Shown piece by piece: positions 17,559 to 27,178 of a stretch of 64,000 bases of DNA. How positions within the stretch are numbered: position 1 is the stretch's first letter; each line of letters opens with the position of its first letter. Source of the DNA: CBDCGV01 sp965216955 (lineage in GTDB: Bacteria; Bacteroidota; Bacteroidia; Chitinophagales; JADIYW01); the NCBI GenBank assembly GCA_965216955.1, contig CBDCGV010000002.1, positions 186,001-250,000 on the forward strand, written 5' to 3'. The notes beneath the pieces were generated by a model. It was not told where the DNA came from. It saw nothing but the letters and a program-made list of their open reading frames with translations, and made no database searches. The position numbers and the translations under genes were made by a program.

Positions 17559-20297
17559 TCAAAATAACTCTCCTTGCTCTCCATCATTTAAATTCGTTAT
17601 TTCAAAATCAATATCTGATGCTTCTGCTATTTTGTCTTCCTTTGCTTTTTCTTTCTTTTTTTTATTACTCGTATCTTTAGCAGCTTCTACATTATCAACT
17701 TCAACTTCCCCTTTCTTTTTTTCTTCTATATCGCTGGTTATTAATTTATTATCAATAGTTGCTTCAACAACTTTAATAGATTTGTCTTCTATCAATTGTA
17801 CATTTCTAATCTTTCCGCCAATTAACTTATTTCCTGTAGCCTTCCACCCTTTAACATCGACAAAATCTACAAGATTCAAATCTTTTTCTTTACTTCCTTT
17901 TTTACCACCATGTAAAGTGTATACAACTATGGGAACCTCATAAATAGAAGCATAGACCAACTTGTCAGCAGTTGCTTCTCCAATAAATGAAAAGCGCTGA
18001 TTCACTTTATTTGTTTCTATAGCAAACCGCTTCACATAGTTACACTTTTTATCATCGACATAATGGATAGCACTTATTATCGTATTTGGTAAATATTTTT
18101 CAATCACTAAGCATTCATTCATATTGAATCGATGCGTTAACTCCGGAGCCAACAATTCATATTCTCCAGATTTATATATTCCAATAATTTTATCTTCAGG
18201 TTTAAAGCTTCCTATTTTTCTTCCCCTCTGCTCCGTATTTAACCTCCCTACTGATTCATCTATCCAAATATCTAATCCTCCAAGCGTAGAAACTCCTGCT
18301 TCTTTTAAATCTACCCGTCTAACGGGGTATTTGGTAACTGTATTCCCTTTAGATCCTTTAGATTTAATTTCTAATTCAGAAAAGTAAAAATCAAAAGCTT
18401 TTTTTCGCGCACTACTCCCCTGCGTCAACTTTACAGTAACCACTTCCGCCTCTCCATTAGGGTTGGCCGTTAAATACATTACCTTAGATTTTGGAGTTGC
18501 AGTTGTTAAATTATATGCTCTATCTCTGGTAGCTGCCGTTACGTTAAACCGCTTCGCAAAGCTCTTTCCTGTTTTGCCATCACGATAAATTGCATTATAA
18601 GTGGTACGCTCATCCTTTTTCTTCCATACGGCAACATGTAAGATGTTTTTTCCAACAAAGGTTTTGCTTGTCGCTTTAAAAACCTTATATACACCACTCT
18701 CTGTAAAAGCTATAATATCATCAATATCAGAACAATCAGATACATATTCGGCTTTTTTCATATCCCTTCCATAGCCAACAAAACCTTCCTTCTTATCTAC
18801 ATATAATTTCTGATTGGCAATTACAACCTGTTTTGCTTTAATTTCATCAAAACCGACAATTTCTGTCTTTCGTTCTCTTCCTTTACCATACTTATCGATC
18901 AAGTTTTGGAAGTAGTCTATTGCAAATTCTACCAAATGTGCAAGGTGATGTTTAATTTGTTTCATCTCCTCTTCAAGCCTCACAATAAGTTCGTCAGCCT
19001 TAAAAGCATCATACTTAGAAATTCTCTTGATTTTTATTTCAGTTAAACGAACGATGTCTTCTTCCGTTACTTCACGCATCAATTGCTTTTTAAAGGGTTC
19101 TAATCCTTTATCGATCGCTTCGATAACGGCTTCCCATGTCTCACACTCTTCAATATCTCGATAAATTCTATTCTCGATAAATATCTTTTCCAAAGAAGAA
19201 AAATGCCACTTCTCTTCTAAATCTCGGAGCTTATTTTCTAATTCTTGTTTTAACAACTGAACCGTATAATCGGTACTTGTTTTTAAGATGGCATGTACAT
19301 CTAAAAATTCAGGTTTATTATTAACAATGGTACAAGCGTTTGGAGAAATTGAACTTTCACAATCAGTAAAAGCGTATAAAGCATCTATAGCCACACTTGT
19401 GGAAATACCCGATGGTAAATCGACTAAAACTTCTACCACTTTTGCTGTATTATCAACAACCTTTTTAATTTTAATTTTCCCTTTATCGTTGGCCTTTAAA
19501 ATAGAGTCTATGAGATTAGTTGTTGTTGTATTAAAAGGAATCTCCCGAATGGCCAAAGTCTTTTTATCTACGACCTCTATTTTAGCCCTTACTTTTACCT
19601 TTCCTCCTCTCTTTCCTTTATTGTATTCCGAACAATCTGCCAGTCCACCTGTAGGAAAATCAGGAAACAATTTAAACGAGCGCCCTTTTAGATAATCGAT
19701 AGAAGCCTTGCAAAGCTCATTAAAGTTATGTGGCAGAATTTTAGTGGAAAGTCCAACTGCAATACCTTCAACACCTTGAGCAAGTAACAATGGAAATTTA
19801 ACAGGTAATGTTACCGGCTCATTCTTACGACCATCGTATGACAATTGCCATTCTGTAAGTTGTTTATTAAATGCTACTTCTAGCGCAAATTTTGACAATC
19901 TGACTTCAATATACCTTGGTGCCGCTGCCCTATCTCCTGTTCTTATATCCCCCCAATTCCCCTGTGTTTCAAAAAGAAGATTCTTTTGTCCCATTTTAAC
20001 AAGCGCATCACCAATAGCCGCATCGCCATGAGGATGGTATTGCATGGTTTGTCCAATGACATTTGCTACTTTATGAAACCGCCCATCATCCATTTCTTTC
20101 ATCGCATGCATGATACGCCTCTGAACTGGTTTCAAACCATCTTCTATAAAGGGAACGGCTCTTTCTAATATTACATAAGAAGCATAATCTAAAAACCAAT
20201 TTTCATATAAATTATCAATCGGAATTATTCTACTATCCCCTTCATTATATACTTCTGCTTGTTCTTGTTCGTTTTTATTTTGTTCTTCTTCTATCAT
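17559..20297 (-). CDS. parC: DNA topoisomerase IV subunit A
   Basis: Breakage-reunion subunit of the type II topoisomerase that decatenates daughter chromosomes. The N-terminal core has ENWFLDYASYVILERAVPF, KPVQRRIMHAM and a quinolone-resistance-type region HPHGDAAIGDAL, and the catalytic Tyr129 lies in AAAPRYIEVRL. The C-terminal half forms the DNA-wrapping beta-pinwheel, ending in a Lys/Glu-rich tail of about 80 residues. The ParC identity over GyrA rests on AAPRYIE and on the directly upstream parE (gap 84 bp). Length 912. Confidence 0.93.
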   Translation of the reverse strand: MIEEEQNKNEQEQAEVYNEGDSRIIPIDNLYENWFLDYASYVILERAVPFIEDGLKPVQRRIMHAMKEMDDGRFHKVANVIGQTMQYHPHGDAAIGDALVKMGQKNLLFETQGNWGDIRTGDRAAAPRYIEVRLSKFALEVAFNKQLTEWQLSYDGRKNEPVTLPVKFPLLLAQGVEGIAVGLSTKILPHNFNELCKASIDYLKGRSFKLFPDFPTGGLADCSEYNKGKRGGKVKVRAKIEVVDKKTLAIREIPFNTTTTNLIDSILKANDKGKIKIKKVVDNTAKVVEVLVDLPSGISTSVAIDALYAFTDCESSISPNACTIVNNKPEFLDVHAILKTSTDYTVQLLKQELENKLRDLEEKWHFSSLEKIFIENRIYRDIEECETWEAVIEAIDKGLEPFKKQLMREVTEEDIVRLTEIKIKRISKYDAFKADELIVRLEEEMKQIKHHLAHLVEFAIDYFQNLIDKYGKGRERKTEIVGFDEIKAKQVVIANQKLYVDKKEGFVGYGRDMKKAEYVSDCSDIDDIIAFTESGVYKVFKATSKTFVGKNILHVAVWKKKDERTTYNAIYRDGKTGKSFAKRFNVTAATRDRAYNLTTATPKSKVMYLTANPNGEAEVVTVKLTQGSSARKKAFDFYFSELEIKSKGSKGNTVTKYPVRRVDLKEAGVSTLGGLDIWIDESVGRLNTEQRGRKIGSFKPEDKIIGIYKSGEYELLAPELTHRFNMNECLVIEKYLPNTIISAIHYVDDKKCNYVKRFAIETNKVNQRFSFIGEATADKLVYASIYEVPIVVYTLHGGKKGSKEKDLNLVDFVDVKGWKATGNKLIGGKIRNVQLIEDKSIKVVEATIDNKLITSDIEEKKKGEVEVDNVEAAKDTSNKKKKEKAKEDKIAEASDIDFEITNLNDGEQGELF

Positions 20298-20381
20298 TTT
20301 CTTACAATTAGATGCACTTACGACACACCCTTATTTACAACTGTTTGTATCAACTCAAAATAATTTTATACGCTTATTGAA

Positions 20382-22238
20382 TTAAGCAACCGCTTCCACT
20401 TCAATTTCATCAATCTCAACCTTTAGTTTATCTATAATAAATCGTTGCCGATCGGGTGTATTTTTTCCCATATAATATTCTAACAACTTTTGAATATTGG
20501 TAGACTCGTGAATATGAACAGGTTCTAATCGTATATCTTCCGATATAAAGGCTTCAAACTCCTCAGGGGAGATCTCTCCTAAGCCCTTAAAACGAGTAAT
20601 TTCTGGCTTCCCGGAAAGCTTTTCAATCGCTTCTTGTTTTTCGTCTTCATTATAACAATAATAGGTTTCCTTTTTATTTCTCACTCTAAAAAGCGGTGTC
20701 TCTAATACGTATAGATGTCCTTTACGGACTAAGTCAGGAAAAAACTGAAGGAAAAAAGTCATTAGCAACAATCTAATATGCATTCCATCAACATCTGCAT
20801 CTGTAGCAATAATTACATGATTATACCTTAGGTTTTCTATTCCTTCTTCAATATCTAAGGCATGCTGCAATAAATTGAATTCCTCATTTTGATAAACAAT
20901 CGCTTTTTTGAGGCCATAGCAATTTAATGGCTTTCCTCTTAAACTAAAGACAGCTTGTGTTTCTACTTTTCTTGCTTTGGTAATAGATCCACTCGCAGAA
21001 TCACCCTCTGTAATAAAAATCATTGTTTCAGAATGAAGCTCCTTCTTTTCATCGGTATAATGAATCCTACAATCTCTCAACTTCTTGTTGTGCAAATTTG
21101 CTTTTTTTGCACGCTCTTTTGCCAACTTACGAACGCCGGCCATGTCTTTACGCTCTCGCTCAGATTGTTCAATTCTTTTCTTTAGTGCATCGGCAACATC
21201 TTGATTCTTATGTAGATGTGCGTCAAGATGCTTTTTAATGTAGTCATTTACAAAACCACGGACACTTGGCCCCTTAGGTCCCATATTAATTGAACCCAAT
21301 TTCGTCTTAGTCTGCGACTCAAAAACAGGCTCTTGTACACGCACACTTAAAGCACCAACAATAGAAGCCCTGATATCTTGGGCATCATAATTTTTCTTAT
21401 AAAACTCTCGAACCGTTTTAACTACGGCTTCTTTAAATGCGGCTAGATGTGTACCTCCTTGCGTAGTATATTGTCCATTTACGAACGTATAGTACTCCTC
21501 GCCATATTGCGAATTATGAGTTAAGGCAAACTCAATATCTGTATCCTTATAATGAACAATGGGGTATCTTAATTCTGTGGACGCTGTTTTGTTAGTCAAC
21601 AAATCAAATAATCCATTTTTTGAAACGTATAAACGATTATTAAATTTAATAGTTAAACCAGCATTCAGATATGCATAATTCCAAATTTGTTCTTCTATGA
21701 AATCGTTGATCCATTTGAATTTTTTAAAAATATCTCCATCAGGCAAAAAAGTAATAGAAGTACCATTTGGCTCATCCGTTTTAGCTAGTTTATGATCCTT
21801 TAATAAATTTCCATATTCAAACTCTGCAGTTTTCTTTTTCCCTTCGCGAACAGAGCTAACTATAAACTTTGTGGACAAAGCATTAACCGCCTTTGTTCCC
21901 ACACCATTTAGGCCTACTGACTTTTGAAATGCCTTAGAATCATACTTTCCTCCTGTATTAATCTTAGAAACACAGTCAATGACTTTTCCTAATGGTATTC
22001 CTCTACCAAAATCTCTAACGCTTACTTCTTTTTCATCTATTTTTATTTCAATGCGCTTCCCGAACCCCATAACGAATTCGTCAATAGAGTTATCCAATAC
22101 TTCCTTTAGAAGGACATAAATACCATCATCTCCCGCAGAACCATCACCTAATTTACCTATATACATTCCGGGTCTTAATCGAATATGTTCCTTCCAGTCA
22201 AGTGAGCGAATATTATCTTCTGTATAATTGACAGCCAT
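20382..22238 (-). CDS. parE: DNA topoisomerase IV subunit B
   Basis: ATPase subunit of topoisomerase IV. The GHKL ATPase region has RPGMYIGKLG, EVLDNSIDEF (N-box), FGRGIPLG and GLNGVGTKAVNAL in the first 120 residues. The TOPRIM domain has ITEGDSASGS and IATDADVDGMHIR. The C-terminus has ITRFKGLGEISPEEF. At 618 residues it lacks the long insert of GyrB, which fits ParE. It is upstream of parC in the same direction, so both subunits should be made from one transcript. Confidence 0.95.
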   Translation of the reverse strand: MAVNYTEDNIRSLDWKEHIRLRPGMYIGKLGDGSAGDDGIYVLLKEVLDNSIDEFVMGFGKRIEIKIDEKEVSVRDFGRGIPLGKVIDCVSKINTGGKYDSKAFQKSVGLNGVGTKAVNALSTKFIVSSVREGKKKTAEFEYGNLLKDHKLAKTDEPNGTSITFLPDGDIFKKFKWINDFIEEQIWNYAYLNAGLTIKFNNRLYVSKNGLFDLLTNKTASTELRYPIVHYKDTDIEFALTHNSQYGEEYYTFVNGQYTTQGGTHLAAFKEAVVKTVREFYKKNYDAQDIRASIVGALSVRVQEPVFESQTKTKLGSINMGPKGPSVRGFVNDYIKKHLDAHLHKNQDVADALKKRIEQSERERKDMAGVRKLAKERAKKANLHNKKLRDCRIHYTDEKKELHSETMIFITEGDSASGSITKARKVETQAVFSLRGKPLNCYGLKKAIVYQNEEFNLLQHALDIEEGIENLRYNHVIIATDADVDGMHIRLLLMTFFLQFFPDLVRKGHLYVLETPLFRVRNKKETYYCYNEDEKQEAIEKLSGKPEITRFKGLGEISPEEFEAFISEDIRLEPVHIHESTNIQKLLEYYMGKNTPDRQRFIIDKLKVEIDEIEVEAVA

Positions 22239-22384
22239 TGGTTTTATTGCTTTGAAATATAAAGTTAGGCACTCATATCAGGTATGATGCCAATCATTAA
22301 AAATTTGCATTGTAAAATAAGGATACTTAAAGGCCTATAAAAAAGTCCTTTTCCACATGAGTTTATAATGTTAAAAACGATTTC

Positions 22385-23749
22385 TTAAATTGATTTCGGA
22401 AATTCGAATCGTTCTAGATATTCCGCCACTTCTTTTACAAACATTCCGCCAAGTGCACCATCGACTACTCTGTGATCATAGGTATGTGATAAATACATCA
22501 TGTGTCTTATCTTAATTTTATCTCCTTTTTTTGTTTGTACCACTACTGGTTTTTTTGTAATCGCTCCCACAGCCATTATAGCAACCTGTGGCTGATTAAT
22601 GATAGGTGTTCCCAAGATGTTTCCAAAAGTACCGATATTAGAAATGGTATAGGTGCCTCCTTGTGTGTCATCTGGCAGCAATTGATTACTATGTGCTCTT
22701 TTTATCAGCTTATGCATCTCTTTTGCAATGCCTTTTAAACTTCTCTGACCTACATACTTAATTATAGGAACAATAAGGTTCCCATTTGCCAAAGCTGTGG
22801 CAAAGCCAATGTTAATGTCTTTTTTCTTAATGATATGATCTCCGTCTACAGACACATTAATCAAAGGATATTTTTTAATTGCTTTTGCAATTGCTTGAAT
22901 AAAAAAAGGCATAAAAGTCAACTTAAAGCCTCTTTTCCTAAAAAACTTTTCTTTATGAAGATTCCTCCATTCAACAATTTTAGTTACATCAACCTCTATA
23001 AAAGAGGAAACATGAGCTGCAGTTTGCTTGGAATGAATCATGTGTTTGGCGATAATTTTTCTTATGCGATCCATTTCAATGATTTCATCCGCTCCTGCAC
23101 TTCTATATTTAGGTTGTTTTTTCTTTTTGGATTTTCCACCTTTTTTCTTCTTCGATTTTGAGACCACTTTAGATACTGGTTTCTCTACTCTGGTCTTAAG
23201 ATAGACCATCATATCTTCTTTGGTAACTCTTCCCTCTTTTCCCGTTCCCTCTATTTTTTCTAACTCACTAAAAGTAATTCCTTCTACTCTGGCAATATTT
23301 AACACCAAAGGAGTGTAATATTTAGAGGTCTCTTGTTTTACATGGATTTTTTGCTGTTTTCTTTGATCATTGGCAGTCTCTAACCGATGCTTCACAGGCT
23401 GTTTTACAGGTGCTTTGAACACTGGTTCTTGATGTACTTCAATTGCTTCTTTTTCATCTTCTCCTTTATCCTTTTCTACTTGATCATTTGCAACAGTTTG
23501 TATTTCGTTATTGACTTCAACAATTGCTAAAACCTCACCAACCTGAACAACATCTCCTTCTTTAAACAATATTTTTCTTAGTATGCCTTCAACTGGAGAA
23601 GGAACATCTGTATCTACCTTATCTGTTGCCACTTCTAAAACAATTTCTTCTTCCTCAATTCGATCTCCCTCTTGCTTTAACCAACTTAAGATTGTTGCTT
23701 CAGCTACACTTTCGCCCATTTTAGGCAATACTAACTTATACTCACTCAT
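22385..23749 (-). CDS. 2-oxo acid dehydrogenase E2 (dihydrolipoyllysine-residue acyltransferase)
   Basis: Core acyltransferase of a 2-oxo acid dehydrogenase complex. The N-terminal lipoyl domain carries lipoyl-lysine Lys44 in VATDKVDTDVPSP. A hinge, a peripheral subunit-binding domain at about residues 142-183 (GTGKEGRVTKEDMMVYL) and a Lys-rich linker follow. The C-terminal catalytic domain ends with SHTYDHRVVDGALGG, containing the HxxxDG active site. Substrate class (branched-chain, pyruvate or 2-oxoglutarate) cannot be decided; the lipoyl start KMGESVAEATI resembles branched-chain E2s. E1 and E3 genes are not in the window. cinA lies 29 bp upstream. Confidence 0.9.
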   Translation of the reverse strand: MSEYKLVLPKMGESVAEATILSWLKQEGDRIEEEEIVLEVATDKVDTDVPSPVEGILRKILFKEGDVVQVGEVLAIVEVNNEIQTVANDQVEKDKGEDEKEAIEVHQEPVFKAPVKQPVKHRLETANDQRKQQKIHVKQETSKYYTPLVLNIARVEGITFSELEKIEGTGKEGRVTKEDMMVYLKTRVEKPVSKVVSKSKKKKGGKSKKKKQPKYRSAGADEIIEMDRIRKIIAKHMIHSKQTAAHVSSFIEVDVTKIVEWRNLHKEKFFRKRGFKLTFMPFFIQAIAKAIKKYPLINVSVDGDHIIKKKDINIGFATALANGNLIVPIIKYVGQRSLKGIAKEMHKLIKRAHSNQLLPDDTQGGTYTISNIGTFGNILGTPIINQPQVAIMAVGAITKKPVVVQTKKGDKIKIRHMMYLSHTYDHRVVDGALGGMFVKEVAEYLERFEFPKSI

Positions 23750-23778
23750 TTTTAAATCTATTTCAAGGTATCATTTGT

Positions 23779-25023
23779 TTAATAGTTTTCCAACAAAAAT
23801 TTTCGCAGCATCACTAATGCAACAACACCTGTCATTTGTATATTTTTATCTCGTAAAGGTGTAAAATGTATCTTTCTAATATACTTTTTATTAGAAGTTC
23901 CGATCCCTATATAAACTGTTCCAACAGGCTTTTCTGGTGTACCTCCAGTTGGGCCTGCCACCCCTGAAGCGGCTATAGCTATGTCTACATCAAGCTGCTT
24001 AATAGCTCCGTTGATCATCTGCTCAACGGTTGGTTCACTCACAGCTCCTTCTGTTTCCAAAATACTTTTTTCAACCCCTAACACGTCTTCTTTCACTTGA
24101 TTGGCGTAAGAAATAACCCCTCCCTTAAAATATTTTGAACTTCCGGCAATCAAGGTTATCAAGTGACCAATATATCCCCCAGTACAACTCTCCGCAGTAC
24201 CAATGGTTAATCCTTTCTCTAATAAAAAGTCTCCTATTTTCTTCTCTAATAGATCATTATCAAATCCGTAAACATATTTACTAATATTCGCTAAAACTTG
24301 ATTCTCCACTTTCTTCAAACTTGACTCAACTAATGATTTATCATTACCTGAGGCCGTAAGTCTCAAATTTACTTTACCCACTGAAGGCAAATAAGCTAAA
24401 CCAATATTTGAAGGTAAGCTGACCTCTACATCTTTTAACTTGGAAGCAATTTTAGATTCTCCAACACCTGCCGTTAAAATATGACGATGCATGATAACAG
24501 GTAACTCAAAGTTTCTTTTCAAATATGGAAGTATATCATTTTTCATCATGTTCTTCATTTCATATGGCACACCTGGCATTGATACCACAACATTTCTCTC
24601 TTCAGTAAAGATGGTTCCAGGTGCTGTACCCATATAATTATATATGGTCTTTGCTTTTGTAGGCACCATGGCTAAATCTTTGACCTCGTCTGTTATTATT
24701 CGCTTTCGGTTTTTAAAAAGCATTTCAATTCCTTTTAAAACCTTCTCATCAAATTCTAGTTCTGAAGAAAAATACTCGCAAAGCACATCGCGTGTAATAT
24801 CATCAGAGGTAGGCCCTAACCCCCCAGTAATCAGCACTATATCGCATTTTTCTAGACTGCTTTTAAGAGTTGCTAAAATATCCTCTCTTTTATCTGAAAG
24901 ATTAATTATGTGCCTAACTCCAATGCCAATGTCATTCAGTCGTTGAGCCATCCAAGCTGCATTGGTATTAACCGTTTGCCCATTTAATAATTCATCACCA
25001 ATCGATAAAATATCTGCCCTCAT
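23779..25023 (-). CDS. cinA: CinA family nicotinamide-nucleotide amidohydrolase / ADP-ribose pyrophosphatase-like protein
   Basis: A 414-residue two-domain CinA. The N-terminal molybdopterin-binding-like (COG1058) domain has SIGDELLNGQTVNTNA, ITGGLGPTSDDITRDV and PGTIFTEE followed by VVSMPGVPYEM. The C-terminal deamidase domain (about 255-410) has GTAESCTGGYIGHLIT with the catalytic Ser, and ASGVAGPTGGTPEKPVGTVY. It converts nicotinamide mononucleotide to nicotinate mononucleotide in pyridine-nucleotide recycling. It is divergent from the DUF4197 lipoprotein gene and upstream of the E2 gene. Confidence 0.95.
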   Translation of the reverse strand: MRADILSIGDELLNGQTVNTNAAWMAQRLNDIGIGVRHIINLSDKREDILATLKSSLEKCDIVLITGGLGPTSDDITRDVLCEYFSSELEFDEKVLKGIEMLFKNRKRIITDEVKDLAMVPTKAKTIYNYMGTAPGTIFTEERNVVVSMPGVPYEMKNMMKNDILPYLKRNFELPVIMHRHILTAGVGESKIASKLKDVEVSLPSNIGLAYLPSVGKVNLRLTASGNDKSLVESSLKKVENQVLANISKYVYGFDNDLLEKKIGDFLLEKGLTIGTAESCTGGYIGHLITLIAGSSKYFKGGVISYANQVKEDVLGVEKSILETEGAVSEPTVEQMINGAIKQLDVDIAIAASGVAGPTGGTPEKPVGTVYIGIGTSNKKYIRKIHFTPLRDKNIQMTGVVALVMLRKFLLENY

Positions 25024-25100
25024 TTATTAATTTTTAACTTTAATCATATAAGGTATAAATTTATATGAAACATCAATTATACTTTTATTGTTTTGTTGCG

Positions 25101-25108
25101 TAGTTTTG
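25101..25108 (+). promoter_or_regulatory. Candidate -7 promoter box for the DUF4197 gene
   Basis: TAGTTTTG fits the TAnnTTTG consensus and lies 60 bp before the ATG at 25168, in the divergent region with cinA. The -33 box is not clear. Confidence 0.35.
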
Positions 25109-25167
25109 AATTTAATACCATTTCTTGTTTGGTACGGAAATTGGTTTCTTTTAGAAAAATAAATATC

Positions 25168-25914
25168 ATGAAAAAAATTATACTTCGATCTCTTATTGTA
25201 TTAATGTCTTTTACGACACTGGTCTCTTGTACTTCTCAGCAAATTCAGGATACGCTAGGAGCATTTCTAGGAAATGGAAGCGGAAATATTACTGGAGGGG
25301 AAGCTACCAATGGCCTAAAAGAGGCGCTCATTTTAGGCATGATAGAGGGAACCGGTCTTTTATCAAAGAAAGATGGATATTATGGAAATTCATTAGTAAA
25401 AATTCCTTGGCCAGAAGAAGCTGAATTTGTTTTGAAAGCAATGAATGCCATTGGTATGCAAGATAAAGTTGAAAATGTGACTAAATCCCTAAATAGAGCG
25501 GCTGAAAAAGCTGCAGGAGAAGCTGTTGATGTCTTTGTTCAATCGGTAAAACAAATGACCGTACAAGATGCTCTTGGAATCATTGGTGGTGGAAATGGAG
25601 CAGGTACTGCTTATTTTAAAAACACAACAACTTTAGTATTAGCAGACAAATTTCGCCCAATTATTGACAACTCTTTAGGTGCAGTGAATGCTACAAAAAT
25701 ATGGTCAGATGTTATTGAAGTTTATAATAAAATACCTTTTACCAACAAGAAAGTAGAAACCGATTTAACTACTTTCGTTACACGAAAAGCACTAGAAGGT
25801 GTATTTTTTATGGTTGAAAAGAAAGAAAACGAAATCAGAAACAAGGTTTCAGCACGTACTTCAGGTATTCTACAGAAAGTGTTTGGCTGGGCAGATCGTC
25901 AAAAACAAAATTAA
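25168..25914 (+). CDS. DUF4197 family lipoprotein
   Basis: A 248-residue periplasmic or membrane-anchored protein. ATG 25168 gives a lipoprotein signal peptide with lipobox TTLVSC; an in-frame ATG at 25093 adds 25 unlikely residues. The rest is a mostly helical DUF4197 domain: NGLKEALILGMIEGTGLLSK, KIPWPEEAEFVLKAMNAIGM, VQDALGIIGGGNGAGTAYFK. The function of the family is unknown. The gene is followed directly by a strong terminator, so it is probably transcribed alone. Confidence 0.88.
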   Translation: MKKIILRSLIVLMSFTTLVSCTSQQIQDTLGAFLGNGSGNITGGEATNGLKEALILGMIEGTGLLSKKDGYYGNSLVKIPWPEEAEFVLKAMNAIGMQDKVENVTKSLNRAAEKAAGEAVDVFVQSVKQMTVQDALGIIGGGNGAGTAYFKNTTTLVLADKFRPIIDNSLGAVNATKIWSDVIEVYNKIPFTNKKVETDLTTFVTRKALEGVFFMVEKKENEIRNKVSARTSGILQKVFGWADRQKQN

Positions 25915-25932
25915 TATTAGTTGATATACTTT

Positions 25933-25962
25933 AAGAGGCATCTATTTAATGGGATGCCTCTT
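25933..25962 (+). terminator. Intrinsic terminator after the DUF4197 gene
   Basis: A perfect 10-bp stem (AAGAGGCATC / GATGCCTCTT) with a 10-base loop is followed by ATTATTTTT, 18 bp after the stop codon. An in-frame ATG (25949) of the next gene lies inside the loop, which argues against its use as a start. Confidence 0.85.
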
Positions 25963-25984
25963 ATTATTTTTAATAAGTAATAAG

Positions 25985-27178
25985 GTGAGTTTAAACAATC
26001 CATTAGAAGGAATAAAAATACTAGATCTTACAAGACTATTACCAGGTCCCCTTGCTACCCAGATGATGGGAGATATGGGAGCGGATATTATAAAGATTGA
26101 GGATTATAATTCTCCAGACTACACCCGTTTTTTTCCCCCGCAACAAAATGGAACAAGTATTTATTTTTTAGCACTTAACAGATCTAAACGAAGCTTAGGA
26201 CTTAATTTAAGAAGTGAAACAGGAAAAGAGATTTTTTTCGACCTCATTAAAACTGCGGATATAGTAATAGAATCTTATAGGGCGGGCGTCATTGACAAAA
26301 TCGGAATTGGTTACGAAAAGGCTAAAAGTATAAACCCTGGCATTATATACGTATCAGTCACAGGATATGGACAAACGGGTCCCTATAAAGATAAGGCTGG
26401 CCATGACTTAAATTATATAGGTTATTCAGGAATTTTAGGATTAAGCGGAACAAAAGAACGCCCTACCATTCCTGCAACTCAAATTGCAGATATTGCAGGA
26501 GGCTCCTATCCCACCGTAATGGCATGTCTAGCAGCGTTACTCGCCAAGCAAAAAACTGGTAAAGGGCAACATGTGGATGTTGCAATGTCTGAGACTATTT
26601 TGCCAATGTTGTCTTTTCCATTGTCAGAGTATTTAAATACTGGCAAAAACCTTAAAAGAGAAGAACCTATGCTTTCGGGTGGTATTGCTAATTATAATAT
26701 TTATCAATGCAAAGATGGAAAGTTTATGGCATTAGGTTCTTTGGAACCAAAGTTTTGGAAAGGCTTTTGTCAAATGATTGGAAAACCAGATTGGGTGAAT
26801 AGAATGATGCCCACTCCACAAAATATTTCTGAGCTTAAACGAGACCTTGAAGCACTTTTTGCGTCAAAAACACAAAGTGAATGGATCAGTATCTCTGCAA
26901 ATTATGACATCTGCTTAAGTCCGATCTATGACTTGGAAGAAGTACATAAAGACGCCCACTATAATGAGCGTAATTTATTTATAGAAATGGAGAGTCCACA
27001 TCATGGTAAATTAAAAGGAATCAATCAACCTATAAAATTTGACTCCAAAGGTTCCCAACCAAAAATTCCTGCACCACTTCATGGAGAACATAGTCGAGAA
27101 ATACTTATTGAAATGGGTTACAGCGAAGAAAAAATTACTGAGTTATCGAACAAAAAGATAATTAAAATCGTAGACTGA
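25985..27178 (+). CDS. Family III CoA-transferase (CaiB/BaiF)
   Basis: Moves CoA between carboxylic acids, or acts as an alpha-methylacyl-CoA racemase. Family features: PLEGIKILDLTRLLPGPLAT at the N-terminus, MGDMGADIIKIED, SYRAGVIDKIGIGYE and the catalytic-Asp region KAGHDLNYIGYSG, then TGKGQHVDVAM. I chose GTG 25985 (VSLNNPLEGIK). An ATG at 25949 would lie in the terminator loop of the previous gene and would add a spurious hydrophobic stretch. Length 397. The substrate is not predictable. The stop codon TGA overlaps the proposed CTG start of the next gene. Confidence 0.88.
   Translation: MSLNNPLEGIKILDLTRLLPGPLATQMMGDMGADIIKIEDYNSPDYTRFFPPQQNGTSIYFLALNRSKRSLGLNLRSETGKEIFFDLIKTADIVIESYRAGVIDKIGIGYEKAKSINPGIIYVSVTGYGQTGPYKDKAGHDLNYIGYSGILGLSGTKERPTIPATQIADIAGGSYPTVMACLAALLAKQKTGKGQHVDVAMSETILPMLSFPLSEYLNTGKNLKREEPMLSGGIANYNIYQCKDGKFMALGSLEPKFWKGFCQMIGKPDWVNRMMPTPQNISELKRDLEALFASKTQSEWISISANYDICLSPIYDLEEVHKDAHYNERNLFIEMESPHHGKLKGINQPIKFDSKGSQPKIPAPLHGEHSREILIEMGYSEEKITELSNKKIIKIVD

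Noticed and set aside
25949..25984. ATG at 25949 as the start of the CoA-transferase
   Set aside because: It lies in the loop of the preceding gene's terminator and adds a hydrophobic run not found before the family's N-terminus.
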